DNA of 64,000 bases from Bog-532 sp963805255 (GCA_963805255.1 CAWDTK010000019.1:310001-374000); one strand, 5' to 3'; counted from the stretch's first letter, positions 51,998 through 60,679 are shown. Program-made: numbers and translations. Notes: generated by a model from the sequence alone, not told the origin.

Positions 51998-52590
51998 ACC
52001 CGGAGCGCAGGGCGCGCGTCGAGCGCGTCACACACGAGACCCAGATCCTGGTCGAGCTCGACGTGGACGGCATCGGCGTGGCCGAGGTGTCCACCGGCGT
52101 CCCGTTCTTCGACCACATGCTGGCCCAGCTCGGCAAGCACGGCGGCCTCGACCTGACCGTCCGGGCCAAGGGCGACGTGCAGATCGACGCGCATCACACG
52201 GTGGAGGACACGGCCATCGTGCTCGGCCAGGCGCTGCGCGAGGCGCTCGGCGGCAAGTCCGGGATCACCCGCTTCGGCGACGCGCTCGTGCCGCTGGACG
52301 AGACCCTGGTCATGGCCGCGGTGGACCTGTCCGGGCGCCCGTACGTGGTACACGAGGAGCCCGCCGCGATGGCCCCGCTGATCGGCAGCTACGACACCAC
52401 GCTGACCCGGCACATCTTCGAATCGCTGGCGGCGTCGGCCGGGATCTGCCTGCACGTGCGCGTGCTGTCCGGCCGCAACCCGCACCACATCGTGGAAGCC
52501 CAGTTCAAGGCGGTCGCGCGGGCGCTGCGCAGCGCCGTCGCGCTGGACCCGCGGGCGGGCGGCGTGCCGAGCACCAAGGGCGTGCTGTGA
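51994..52590 (+). CDS. hisB: Imidazoleglycerol-phosphate dehydratase
   Basis: A manganese-dependent dehydratase of 198 residues. The metal-binding His repeats are FFDHMLAQLGKHGG, DAHHTVEDTAI and the C-terminal GRNPHHIVEAQFKAVARAL. It is the monofunctional enzyme without a phosphatase domain. GTG at 51994 overlaps hisC, and the stop overlaps hisH. Confidence 0.95.
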   Translation: MNPERRARVERVTHETQILVELDVDGIGVAEVSTGVPFFDHMLAQLGKHGGLDLTVRAKGDVQIDAHHTVEDTAIVLGQALREALGGKSGITRFGDALVPLDETLVMAAVDLSGRPYVVHEEPAAMAPLIGSYDTTLTRHIFESLAASAGICLHVRVLSGRNPHHIVEAQFKAVARALRSAVALDPRAGGVPSTKGVL

Positions 52591-53228
52591 GTACCGTGAA
52601 GCCGTCGGTTGTCGTGCTGGACTACGGCTCGGGAAATCTTCGCTCTGCCGAACGGGCCCTGGCGCGAGTCGGCGCGGATGTCAGGGTCACCGCCGGCCCG
52701 GACGCGGCGCTGGACGCCGACGGGCTGGCGGTCCCCGGGGTGGGCGCCTTCGCGGCGTGCATGGCGGGCCTGCGCGCGGTGGGCGGCGACAAGCTGATCG
52801 CCCAGCGGCTCGCCGCCGGGCGCCCGGTCCTCGGCATCTGCGTCGGGATGCAGGTGCTGTTCTCCTCCGGCGTCGAGCATGGCCTGCTCACCGAGGGATG
52901 CGGGCTGCTGCCCGGCACGATCGAGCAACTGGAGGCCGATGTGCTGCCGCACATGGGCTGGAACACGGTCTCCCCGCCCGCCGGGTCGGCGCTGTTCGCC
53001 GGGATCGGCCCGGGCACGCGGTTCTACTTCGTGCACTCCTTCGCGCTGCGCTACGCGCACGCGGCACCGCTGCGGGACTCGGGCGCGCTGATCACCTGGA
53101 CCACGCACGGCGAACCGTTCGCGGCCGCGGTGGAGGACGGGGCGCTGGCCGCGACCCAGTTCCACCCGGAAAAGTCCGGCGACGCCGGCGCGGTCCTGCT
53201 GTCGAACTGGCTGGAGAGGATCCGATGA
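52587..53228 (+). CDS. hisH: Imidazole glycerol phosphate synthase, glutaminase subunit
   Basis: A class I glutaminase that feeds ammonia to HisF. 213 residues. VVVLDYGSGNLRSA opens the protein, the nucleophile Cys lies in LGICVGMQVLFSSG, and the His-Glu pair in TQFHPEKSGDAG. GTG at 52587 overlaps hisB. The partner hisF follows after priA. Confidence 0.95.
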   Translation: MSTVKPSVVVLDYGSGNLRSAERALARVGADVRVTAGPDAALDADGLAVPGVGAFAACMAGLRAVGGDKLIAQRLAAGRPVLGICVGMQVLFSSGVEHGLLTEGCGLLPGTIEQLEADVLPHMGWNTVSPPAGSALFAGIGPGTRFYFVHSFALRYAHAAPLRDSGALITWTTHGEPFAAAVEDGALAATQFHPEKSGDAGAVLLSNWLERIR

Positions 53229-53998
53229 CCATGCCCGCCGAGGAGGCCCGCCTCGCGGGCGCCGCCACCGCGCCCGGCCGCCTCACCCTGCTGCCCGCGG
53301 TCGACGTCGCCCGCGGCCAGGCCGTGCGGCTGGTCCAGGGCGCGGCCGGCACGGAGACGGGGTATGGCGACCCGATGGAGGCCGCGCTCGCCTGGCAGCG
53401 GGCCGGCGCGGACTGGATCCACCTGGTGGACCTGGACGCCGCGTTCGGCCGCGGCTCCAACGCCGGGGTGCTCGCCGCGGTGGTCGGGCGCCTCGATGTC
53501 AGCGTGGAGCTGTCCGGCGGCATCCGCGACGACGCCTCCCTCGCGGCCGCGCTGGCGACCGGCTGCGCCCGGGTCAACATCGGCACCGCGGCCCTGGAGA
53601 ACCCAGGCTGGGTGCGTTCGGTGATCGCCCGGCACGGCGACCAGATCGCGGTGGGCCTGGACGTGCGGGGGACCCGGCTGGCCGCCCGTGGCTGGACGTC
53701 CGATGGCGGCGACCTGCACGAGACGCTGGACCGGCTCGACGCGGACGGCTGTGCCCGGTACGTGGTCACCGACGTCACCAAAGACGGCACCCTGCGCGGC
53801 CCGAACCTGGACCTGCTGCGCGAGGTGTGCGCGCAGACCACCCGCCCGGTGGTGGCCAGCGGGGGCGTGTCCAGCCTGGACGACCTGCGCGCGATCGCCG
53901 CGCTCGTGCTGCTCGGCGTGGAGGGCGCGATCGTCGGCAAGGCCCTGTACGCGGGCGCGTTCAGCCTGGAAGAGGCGCTGGAAACGGTGGCGGCATGA
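53225..53998 (+). CDS. priA: Bifunctional HisA/TrpF isomerase PriA
   Basis: A TIM-barrel isomerase of 257 residues. LLPAVDVARGQAVRL holds the first catalytic Asp, VTDVTKDGTLRGPNL the second, and SVELSGGIRDDASLAAAL and VVASGGVSSLDDL the phosphate-binding loops. In actinobacteria this enzyme also does the TrpF step, and no trpF is found near the trp genes here, so the bifunctional assignment is preferred over plain hisA. ATG at 53225 overlaps hisH; a 15-residue extra N-tail precedes the barrel. Confidence 0.92.
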   Translation: MTMPAEEARLAGAATAPGRLTLLPAVDVARGQAVRLVQGAAGTETGYGDPMEAALAWQRAGADWIHLVDLDAAFGRGSNAGVLAAVVGRLDVSVELSGGIRDDASLAAALATGCARVNIGTAALENPGWVRSVIARHGDQIAVGLDVRGTRLAARGWTSDGGDLHETLDRLDADGCARYVVTDVTKDGTLRGPNLDLLREVCAQTTRPVVASGGVSSLDDLRAIAALVLLGVEGAIVGKALYAGAFSLEEALETVAA

Positions 53999-54792
53999 CC
54001 GTCGCGGTCCGGGTCATTCCCTGCCTCGACGTGGACGCCGGGCGGGTCGTCAAGGGGATCAACTTCCGCGATCTGCGGGACGCGGGCGATCCGGTCGAAC
54101 TGGCCGCCGCCTACGACGCCGAAGGCGCCGACGAGCTGACGTTCCTGGACATCACCGCGTCCAGCGGCGGCCGGGAGACCACCTACGACGTCGTGCGCCG
54201 GACCGCCGAGCAGGTGTTCATCCCGCTGACCGTGGGCGGCGGCGTGCGCAGCAAGGACGACATCGACCGGCTGCTGCGGGCCGGCGCGGACAAGGTCTCG
54301 CTGAACACCGCGGCCATCGCCCGCCCCGGCCTGCTCGCCGAGGCGGCCCGGCGGTTCGGCTCCCAGTGCGTCGTGCTGTCCGTCGACGCGCGCCGCTGCA
54401 CGGGCCGCGGCACTGGCGAATCCGCGGCCGGTGCCGCCCCGCCGCCCAGCGGATTCGAGGTCACCACGCACGGCGGCCGGCGGGGCACCGGCATCGACGC
54501 GGTGGAGTGGGCGCGCCGTGGCGCCGAGCTGGGCGCGGGGGAGATCCTGCTCAACTCGATGGACGCGGACGGCACCAAGGCCGGCTTCGACCTGGAGCTG
54601 ATCAGCGCAGTGCGCCGCGCGGTGACCGTCCCGGTGATCGCCAGCGGCGGCGCCGGCGAGGTGGCCCACTTCTCGCCGGCCGTGGACGCCGGCGCGGACG
54701 CGGTGCTCGCGGCGAGCGTGTTCCACTTCGGGACGCTGCGCATCGCCGAGGTGAAGGACGCGCTCCGCGCGGCCGGCCGCCCGGTCCGGTGA
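53995..54792 (+). CDS. hisF: Imidazole glycerol phosphate synthase, cyclase subunit
   Basis: 265 residues. RVIPCLDVDAGRVVKGINF holds the first catalytic Asp and LLNSMDADGTKAGFDLEL the second. LTVGGGVRSKDDIDRLL and VPVIASGGAGEVAHF are the phosphate-binding strands. A small insertion (RGTGESAAGAAPPPSG) in the middle is rich in Gly/Ala/Pro and not usual for the family. ATG at 53995 overlaps priA. Confidence 0.95.
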   Translation: MTVAVRVIPCLDVDAGRVVKGINFRDLRDAGDPVELAAAYDAEGADELTFLDITASSGGRETTYDVVRRTAEQVFIPLTVGGGVRSKDDIDRLLRAGADKVSLNTAAIARPGLLAEAARRFGSQCVVLSVDARRCTGRGTGESAAGAAPPPSGFEVTTHGGRRGTGIDAVEWARRGAELGAGEILLNSMDADGTKAGFDLELISAVRRAVTVPVIASGGAGEVAHFSPAVDAGADAVLAASVFHFGTLRIAEVKDALRAAGRPVR

Positions 54793-54848
54793 GGCCCGTC
54801 ATGCGCCCCCGCCAGCGCCGGCGGACCGGGCTGGGCCCCCGGAGCCGG

Positions 54849-55721
54849 TTACCCGGGCAGCCCCGGGTCGGCGAAGCCGGGCTGGCCCTGGTCGCCGGTG
54901 CTGCCGGTGCTGCCGGTGGCCCCGATCCTGCTCCCCAGACTCGGGTTCGCGTTGGCGCCCGCGCCCGCCCGGACCGGGGCGGCCGAACCGGGGTGGGCCG
55001 TCATCGCGGCGCCTATGATGCCCGCGTCGTTGTGCATCGCGGCCGGGACGACCTTCGCGTGCAGCCCGGTCAGCAGCGGGAGGAACTTGCCCGCCTGCCT
55101 GCTGATCCCGCCGCCGACGATGATGAGCTGCGGAGACACCAGCGCCTCTATATGCTCCAGGTACTCGCTCACGTTCTTCGCCCACTGCTTCCAGGTCATG
55201 TCGTGGGCGGTCTTGGCCCGCTCGGAGGCCCGCGCCTCCGCGTCCTTGCCGCGGATCTCCAGGTGACCGAACTCGGTGTTCGGCACCAGGATCCCGTCGA
55301 CGAACAGCGCGCTGCCGATCCCGGTGCCGAACGTCACCATGAACACCGTGCCCGGTTCGCCCTTCCCGGCGCCGAACGTCATCTCCGCGACGCCGGCCGA
55401 GTCGGCGTCGTTCAGCAGCCGGACCTCCTGCCCGGCCGCCTTGGCCAGCAGGGACCGGGCGTCCAGCCCAATCCACCCCTTGTCCAGGTTGGCCGCCGTC
55501 CGGGTGACCCCGTTCAGCACCACGCCGGGGAAGGTGATGCCGATCGGCCCGGACCAGGAGAAGGTCTCCACGAGTTTCTGCACGACCTCGGCCAGCGCGT
55601 CCGGGACGGCCGGGCGCGGCGTCGGGAACTTCACCCGGCCGGCCACGAACTTGCCCGTCTCCAGATCGACGGGCGCGGCCTTCGTCCCTGTGCCGCCGAT
55701 ATCGATGCCCAGCGCGTGCAT
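54849..55721 (-). CDS. ppgK: Polyphosphate glucokinase
   Basis: Phosphorylates glucose with polyphosphate or ATP. ROK-like fold, 290 residues. ALGIDIGGTGTKAAPVD is the phosphate-1 loop, LNDADSAGVAEM carries the catalytic Asp, TFGTGIGSALFVDG and NTEFGHLEIRGKDAE are the polyphosphate-glucokinase signatures. The last 35 residues are Gly/Ala/Pro/Ser-rich and unlike the core. GGAG lies upstream of ATG 55721. It sits on the opposite strand between hisF and hisI, splitting the his genes. Confidence 0.93.
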   Translation of the reverse strand: MHALGIDIGGTGTKAAPVDLETGKFVAGRVKFPTPRPAVPDALAEVVQKLVETFSWSGPIGITFPGVVLNGVTRTAANLDKGWIGLDARSLLAKAAGQEVRLLNDADSAGVAEMTFGAGKGEPGTVFMVTFGTGIGSALFVDGILVPNTEFGHLEIRGKDAEARASERAKTAHDMTWKQWAKNVSEYLEHIEALVSPQLIIVGGGISRQAGKFLPLLTGLHAKVVPAAMHNDAGIIGAAMTAHPGSAAPVRAGAGANANPSLGSRIGATGSTGSTGDQGQPGFADPGLPG

Positions 55722-55859
55722 GGCCGCTCCTTCTCCCTCACGGCCGGCCCCGAGCCAGGGAGGCTGGCCGACGCTGCCCAGTATTGCTCACTCCCAGGTA
55801 GGCTCTGCAGTAGTACATGCCCCATCAGGGCGTGTGTAGCCGCGGAAAGGGGGCGGCTG

Positions 55860-56201
55860 ATGCGCTGGGCCAAGGTGCTTTTGATCGCAGTCGGCGCCCT
55901 GATCGCCTTCATCGTCCTCGAATCAGTGTTCCGCCTGCTGCAGTGGGCCGTCATCGCCCTCGTCATCGGGGTGATCATCGCGATCGCGGTCAAGGCACAT
56001 AGCCAGTACCGCCTCGCCCGGGAACGCCGGGCCCAGGTCCGGGAGCAGAAGGCGGAGCGCAAAGCCCGCGCCATCGACCGGCCCGCCAGCCAGGTGGTAG
56101 CCGCGCCGGAGTGGCACCAGGTCGAGAACGTCCCGTCGCCGCGGCACGACGACCTGGAGGATGACCTGGCCCGGCTGAAGCGGGAACTGGGCGCCCAGTA
56201 A
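55860..56201 (+). CDS. Small membrane protein with charged tail
   Basis: 113 residues. Two close hydrophobic segments (VLLIAVGALIAFIVLESVF and AVIALVIGVIIAIAV) form a hairpin. A Lys/Arg/Glu-rich coiled tail follows (ARERRAQVREQKAERKARAI), then EWHQVENVPSPRHDDLEDDL. GGAAAGGGGG lies upstream of ATG 55860. The layout is common among unannotated actinobacterial membrane proteins. Function unknown. Confidence 0.7.
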   Translation: MRWAKVLLIAVGALIAFIVLESVFRLLQWAVIALVIGVIIAIAVKAHSQYRLARERRAQVREQKAERKARAIDRPASQVVAAPEWHQVENVPSPRHDDLEDDLARLKRELGAQ

Positions 56202-56219
56202 CCCACCGGCCCGCCGGGC

Positions 56220-56927
56220 TCAGAGTCGCCAGCGGGCCTGAGACAGCGTCTGTACGGCGGCCTTGGTGCCGTCCAGCCTGACCCGCGCCGCGCCGGTCCG
56301 GCCGGTGGCCCACAGGGTCAGTTCCGCCGGGGGGCCGGTCACGGTGACCACCGGTGTCCCGCGCCGCACCGTCACGCGGAACTCCGGCGCGTTCGCCGCA
56401 CTGGCCTTAGCGGTGCTGCCCGTACCGGTGCCGCCCGCACCGTCGGTGCTGCCCGCGGCGTCATCGTTCCGTGCGAATTCGACCCCGACAGGTACCCTCC
56501 GCATCGTCAGCCTGGCCACCCGCAGCCGGGCCCACAGCGCGTCCGACAGCCCCGCGCTGATCTCGCGCGGCTTCCAGTCCGGTGCGGCGCGGCGGACATC
56601 CTCGTGGTGCACGAAGAACTCGACGGTGTTGGCCCGCTCGTCGAGCGCGGGGATGGCCCACGGTGACAGCCTCGGCGGCCCGTTCCGGATCGTGGCGACC
56701 AGTTCCGGGAAAAGTGTTTTCGACGCGAGCCGCTGCTGGACCCGCGCGGTGTGCCGCGCCAGCGGGCCGCCCGGGATACCCGCGCTGGCGTCCAGCCGGT
56801 GCTCGCGCAGCACCAGGTGCGCGGCCAGGTCCCGGGTGGTCCAGCCGGTGCACAGCGTCGGTGCGTCCGGGCCTGCCTCCGCCAGCGCGGTGCACAGGGC
56901 GAGCCGTTCGTCACGCGAATGTCCCAT
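56220..56927 (-). CDS. TIGR03085/maleylpyruvate isomerase-like metal-binding protein
   Basis: A 235-residue protein of the DinB-like four-helix family, using a mycothiol-dependent isomerase type N-domain. The putative metal His lies in TRDLAAHLVLREHRLDA, and FFVHHEDVRRAAPDW is the second His site. A Gly/Thr/Ser-rich linker separates it from an SCP2-like C-domain (FRVTVRRGTPVVTVTGPPAEL). ATG at 56927. Actual substrate unknown. Confidence 0.82.
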   Translation of the reverse strand: MGHSRDERLALCTALAEAGPDAPTLCTGWTTRDLAAHLVLREHRLDASAGIPGGPLARHTARVQQRLASKTLFPELVATIRNGPPRLSPWAIPALDERANTVEFFVHHEDVRRAAPDWKPREISAGLSDALWARLRVARLTMRRVPVGVEFARNDDAAGSTDGAGGTGTGSTAKASAANAPEFRVTVRRGTPVVTVTGPPAELTLWATGRTGAARVRLDGTKAAVQTLSQARWRL

Positions 56928-57017
56928 CAGGGAATCCTAGGGCTGATCTCGGCCCGGCCGGTAGCGCGGTCCCGGCTAACCTGGTTACGGCGCCCGGCGC
57001 CCGGGGCGTCACGCACA

Positions 57018-57060
57018 GGAATGAGGGGACCCGGAATGAGGGACCCGGAATGAGGGGACG
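57018..57060 (+). repeat. Three direct copies of a ribosome-site-like element before hisI
   Basis: GGAATGAGGGGACCC (57018-57032), GGAATGAGGGACCC (57033-57046) and GGAATGAGGGGACG (57047-57060). Each holds a GAGGG core and an ATGAG; only the last is correctly spaced from the hisI start at 57061. Confidence 0.9.
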
Positions 57061-57474
57061 ATGAGCACTGCCGCCCGTCCTTCGCGGCTGGATCCGGACA
57101 TCGCGCAGCGGCTGAAGCGGGACGCCGCGGGGCTTTTCGCGGCGGTCGCCCAGCAGCATGACACCGGTGAGGTGCTGATGGTCGGCTGGATGGACGACGA
57201 GGCGCTGCACCGGACGCTCACCACCGGGCGCTGCACGTACTGGTCCCGCAGCCGCCAGGAGTACTGGGTCAAGGGCGACACCTCGGGCCACCAGCAATGG
57301 GTCAAGTCGGTCGCGCTCGACTGTGACGGCGACACGGTGCTGGTCCAGGTGGACCAGGTCGGCGCCGCGTGCCACACCGGCGAGCGTACCTGCTTCGGCA
57401 CCGGCGGCCGGCTCGACGCGGTCATCGGGGAGCGGCCGGAGCCGGTCGCCGCGGGGCGTCCCGAGGAGGCCTGA
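57061..57474 (+). CDS. hisI: Phosphoribosyl-AMP cyclohydrolase
   Basis: A zinc-dependent hydrolase of 137 residues for the third step of histidine synthesis. The signatures are GEVLMVGWMDDEALHRTL, YWSRSRQEYWVKGDTSGH and the zinc/metal residues in LDCDGDTVLVQVDQVG and ACHTGERTC. It is the monofunctional form (no HisE domain). ATG at 57061 follows GAGGGGACG. The end is close to the Trp-associated gene; trpE, often found here, is missing. Confidence 0.95.
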   Translation: MSTAARPSRLDPDIAQRLKRDAAGLFAAVAQQHDTGEVLMVGWMDDEALHRTLTTGRCTYWSRSRQEYWVKGDTSGHQQWVKSVALDCDGDTVLVQVDQVGAACHTGERTCFGTGGRLDAVIGERPEPVAAGRPEEA

Positions 57475-57478
57475 GCTG

Positions 57479-58393
57479 GTGTCGGCACCCCCCGGCCCGG
57501 CGAGCCCTGCGAGCCCCGCGAGCCCCGCGAGCCCCGCGAGCCCCGCGAGCCCCGCGAGCGCTCGCCGGCAATTCGCGCTGACCCTGCTGATCGGCGCGGG
57601 CGGGGCCGGCCTGGCGCTGCTGGCCGTACGGCAGGGCTGGGCCCGCGCCGTGTACGTGGCCCCGCGCCCGCTGCCCGTCCAGGCCGTCACCGTTACCGGC
57701 CAGGACGTGGCCCCGGCCGCGGGTGCGCTCGCGCTGGCCGGGCTCGCCTGCCTGGCGGCCGTCATCGCCACCCGCGGCGTGGTGCGCCGCGCCGCCGGCG
57801 TGGTGCTCGCCCTCTGCGGCGCCGGGACGGCGGTCGCGGTCAGCGGCTCGCTCGGCGCCTCCCGCGTGATCGCGGCCGCGGCCACCAAGGTGAGCTCGTC
57901 GGCGTCCGTCGCGTCCGGCGGAGCGGGGTCGACCACGGGCGGCACGTCCTCGCCGGGCGGTGCGGTGGTGACGGGCGGTTCCTCCGTGCACGCCGTGATG
58001 CTCGGCGTGCCCTGGCGGGTCGCGGTATTCGCCGGGGCGGCCGCGATCATCGCGGCGGGGCTGGTCACCGCCTGGCGCGGCGCGCGCTGGCCGGTCATGC
58101 CGGGCCGGTACGAGCGCCCGGCCCGGGCGGCCCGCCCGGCCCGGCCCGGCACGCCCGCGTCCGCCGGTCCAGTGTCCGCCGGTCCAGTGTCCGCCGGTCC
58201 AGTGTCCGCCGGTCCAGCGTCCGCCGGTCCAGCGTCCGCCGGTCCAGCGTCCGCCGATCCAGCGTCCGCCGGTCCAGCGTCCGCCGATCCAGCGTCCGCC
58301 GATCCAGCGTCCGCCGATCCAGCCAGCCTGTGGGACTCGATCAGCCGCGGCGACGATCCCACGGAGCCCCTGCGTGGGCCCCGCGCCGGCTGA
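57479..58393 (+). CDS. Trp biosynthesis-associated membrane protein
   Basis: 304 residues of the TIGR02234 family. An N-terminal SPA repeat (57502-57555) precedes four transmembrane segments (FALTLLIGAGGAGLALLAV, AGALALAGLACLAAVIAT, AAGVVLALCGAGTAVAV, VAVFAGAAAIIAAGLVTAW). The tail carries an 11-copy SAGPA/SADPA array (58157-58321) and ends SLWDSISRGDDPTEPL, a family motif. GTG at 57479 follows GAGGAGG. Always found with trp genes, but its role is unknown. The 223 bases after it show no gene. Confidence 0.85.
   Translation: MSAPPGPASPASPASPASPASPASPASARRQFALTLLIGAGGAGLALLAVRQGWARAVYVAPRPLPVQAVTVTGQDVAPAAGALALAGLACLAAVIATRGVVRRAAGVVLALCGAGTAVAVSGSLGASRVIAAAATKVSSSASVASGGAGSTTGGTSSPGGAVVTGGSSVHAVMLGVPWRVAVFAGAAAIIAAGLVTAWRGARWPVMPGRYERPARAARPARPGTPASAGPVSAGPVSAGPVSAGPASAGPASAGPASADPASAGPASADPASADPASADPASLWDSISRGDDPTEPLRGPRAG
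57502..57555. repeat. 9-bp array at the start of the Trp-associated gene
   Basis: One variant plus five perfect GAGCCCCGC units, giving SPA repeats in frame. Confidence 0.9.
58157..58321. repeat. Eleven-copy 15-bp array at the end of the Trp-associated gene
   Basis: Eleven units of the type GCGTCCGCCGGTCCA. Early units carry GTG for GCG and later ones GAT for GGT, so variant blocks are clustered. It encodes ASAGP and ASADP repeats before the conserved C-terminal end. Confidence 0.95.
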
Positions 58394-58616
58394 ACGGGCG
58401 CGCAGGGCGCCCGGCGCGCTCCAGAGTCACCGCGGCCACCCCAGCAGCCCCGGCCACCCCCGCCCCGGCCGCCTCAGACAGCCTCAGCCATCACAAACAC
58501 CGCAGGCGCCCGGTGCGGACGTGGCCGCAAACCGTGGGGTGCCTGCCAGGCCACTCACGTCACCCCGCTAGCATCGGTGGCGCACCATAACCGACCCTGA
58601 GGGGACTGCGGCCCGC

Positions 58617-59423
58617 GTGACAGTGCTCGACGAGATCCTGGACGGCGTACGCGCCGATCTCGCCGAACGGCAGCGGCGGGTGTCCATTGACCAGCTCAAG
58701 GAGATGGCCGGCCGCTTTCCGTCCGCACGCGATGCGGCCGCCGCGCTCAAGGCGCACGGCGTCAGCGTCATCGCCGAAGTCAAACGGGCCAGCCCGTCGC
58801 GGGGGGCGATGGCGGAGATCGCGGACCCGGCCGCGCTGGCCGCCGCGTACGAGGCCGGCGGGGCCCGGATCATCAGCGTGCTCACCGAGCGGCGGCGGTT
58901 CGGCGGCACCCTGGCCGACCTGACCGCGGTGCGCAAGGCCGTGCAGATCCCGGTGCTGCGCAAGGACTTCGTGGTCAGCTCGTACCAGCTCTGGGAGGCG
59001 CGCGCGCACGGTGCTGACCTGGTGCTGCTCATCGTGGCCGCGCTGGAGCAGAGCGCCCTGGTGTCCCTGGTGGAGCGCGCGTCCTCGATCGGCCTGGTGC
59101 CGCTGGTGGAGATTCACGCCGAAGCCGAGCTTGACCGGGCCGTGGACGCCGGCGCCCGGGTGATCGGCGTCAACGCCCGCGACCTGACCACGCTGCGGCT
59201 CGACCGCCGCATCGTCTCCTCGATGCTGCCGCGGATTCCGTGCGGGATCGTCAAGATCGCGGAGTCCGGTGTGCGCGGGCCGCACGACCTGCTGGCCTAC
59301 GCCGCCGCCGGCGCGGACGCCGTGCTGGTCGGGGAGAGCCTGGTGACCGGGAAGGACCCGCGGGCCGCGGTGGCGGACCTGGTGACGGCGGCGTCCCATC
59401 CCGCGCTGCGCGGTGACCGCTGA
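58617..59423 (+). CDS. trpC: Indole-3-glycerol-phosphate synthase
   Basis: A TIM-barrel enzyme of 268 residues. VIAEVKRASPSRG contains the catalytic Lys, VLRKDFVVSSYQLWEARA the second, GVNARDLTTL the Asn, and KIAESGVRGPHDL and VLVGESLVTG complete the site. GTG at 58617. The stop overlaps the trpB start (TGATG). trpF is absent, as expected if PriA does that step. Confidence 0.95.
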   Translation: MTVLDEILDGVRADLAERQRRVSIDQLKEMAGRFPSARDAAAALKAHGVSVIAEVKRASPSRGAMAEIADPAALAAAYEAGGARIISVLTERRRFGGTLADLTAVRKAVQIPVLRKDFVVSSYQLWEARAHGADLVLLIVAALEQSALVSLVERASSIGLVPLVEIHAEAELDRAVDAGARVIGVNARDLTTLRLDRRIVSSMLPRIPCGIVKIAESGVRGPHDLLAYAAAGADAVLVGESLVTGKDPRAAVADLVTAASHPALRGDR

Positions 59424-60679
59424 TGACCGGCGACATCGGGACCCGCCCAGGAGGCCACGGCGCGGCGCCCCCGCCGCCCGCCGCGGGCGGTGCCGTGCCC
59501 GCCGTGCCCGATGAGACCGGCCACTTCGGCAGCTACGGCGGGAGCTTCGCCCCCGAGGCACTGACCGCGGCCCTGGACGAGCTTACTGCGCAGTACACCG
59601 CGGCCAAGGCGGACCCGGAGTTCCAGGCCGAGCTGGCCCGGCTGCTGCGCGACTACGCGGGGCGGCCGACGCTGCTGACCGAGGTCCCCCGGTTCGGCGC
59701 CCGGGCCGGCTGCCGGGTCGTGCTCAAGCGCGAGGATCTGGCGCATACCGGCTCACACAAGATCAACAATGTCCTCGGGCAGGCCCTGCTGACCCGGCGG
59801 ATGGGCAAGACCCGGGTCATCGCCGAGACTGGGGCGGGCCAGCACGGGGTGGCCACCGCGACCGCGTGCGCCCTGTTCGGCCTGGACTGCGTGGTGTACA
59901 TGGGAGCGGAAGACACCCGGCGCCAGGCGCTGAACGTCTCCCGGATGCGCATGCTCGGCGCGGAGGTCATCCCGGTCGCCTCGGGCAGCCGCACGCTGAA
60001 GGACGCGATGAACGAGGCGTTCCGGGACTGGGTCGCCACCGTGGAGACCACCCACTACTGCATCGGCTCGGTCGGCGGCCCGCATCCGTTTCCGCTGATG
60101 GTGCGGGACTTCCAGCGTGTCATCGGCGTGGAAGCGCGCGAGCAGATCCTGGCCATGACCGGGCGGCTGCCGGACGCCGTGGTCGCCTGCGTGGGCGGCG
60201 GCTCCAACGCCATCGGCATCTTCCACGCCTTCATCCCCGACACGCCGGTCCGGCTCATCGGGTGCGAGGCCGGCGGCGAGGGGCCGGAACCGGGCCGGAA
60301 CGCCGCCACGCTCACCGCCGGGTCGGCGGGTGTGCTGCACGGCATGCGCACCTACCTGCTGCAGGACGACGAGGGCCAGACGCTGCCGACGCACTCGATC
60401 TCGGCCGGCCTGGACTACCCGGGCGTCGGCCCGGAGCACGTCTGGCTGCGCGAGAGCGGCCGCGCCTCCTACCGCGCCGTCACCGATGAGCAGGCCCTGG
60501 ACGCCTTCATCGCACTGTGCCGCACCGAGGGGATCATCCCCGCGCTCGAATCCGCGCACGCGCTGGCCGGCGCCCTGCAGATCGGCCCGGAACTCGGCCG
60601 CCGCGGCCTGCTCCTGGTCAACCTGTCCGGCCGCGGCGACAAGGACGTGGCCACAGTCTCCGAACGGCTCGGCCTGTGA
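59423..60679 (+). CDS. trpB: Tryptophan synthase beta subunit
   Basis: A PLP enzyme of 418 residues that joins indole and serine. FGSYGGSFAPEAL opens the core after a 30-residue variable Pro/Ala-rich tail. The PLP Lys lies in LAHTGSHKINNVLGQALL, the phosphate loop is CVGGGSNAIGIFHAF and AETGAGQHGVATA is the conserved channel segment. ATG at 59423 overlaps trpC; the stop overlaps trpA. Confidence 0.96.
   Translation: MTGDIGTRPGGHGAAPPPPAAGGAVPAVPDETGHFGSYGGSFAPEALTAALDELTAQYTAAKADPEFQAELARLLRDYAGRPTLLTEVPRFGARAGCRVVLKREDLAHTGSHKINNVLGQALLTRRMGKTRVIAETGAGQHGVATATACALFGLDCVVYMGAEDTRRQALNVSRMRMLGAEVIPVASGSRTLKDAMNEAFRDWVATVETTHYCIGSVGGPHPFPLMVRDFQRVIGVEAREQILAMTGRLPDAVVACVGGGSNAIGIFHAFIPDTPVRLIGCEAGGEGPEPGRNAATLTAGSAGVLHGMRTYLLQDDEGQTLPTHSISAGLDYPGVGPEHVWLRESGRASYRAVTDEQALDAFIALCRTEGIIPALESAHALAGALQIGPELGRRGLLLVNLSGRGDKDVATVSERLGL

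Noticed and set aside
58394..58616. trp attenuator before trpC
   Set aside because: No short ORF with clustered Trp codons and no terminator/antiterminator pair was found in the 223-base gap.
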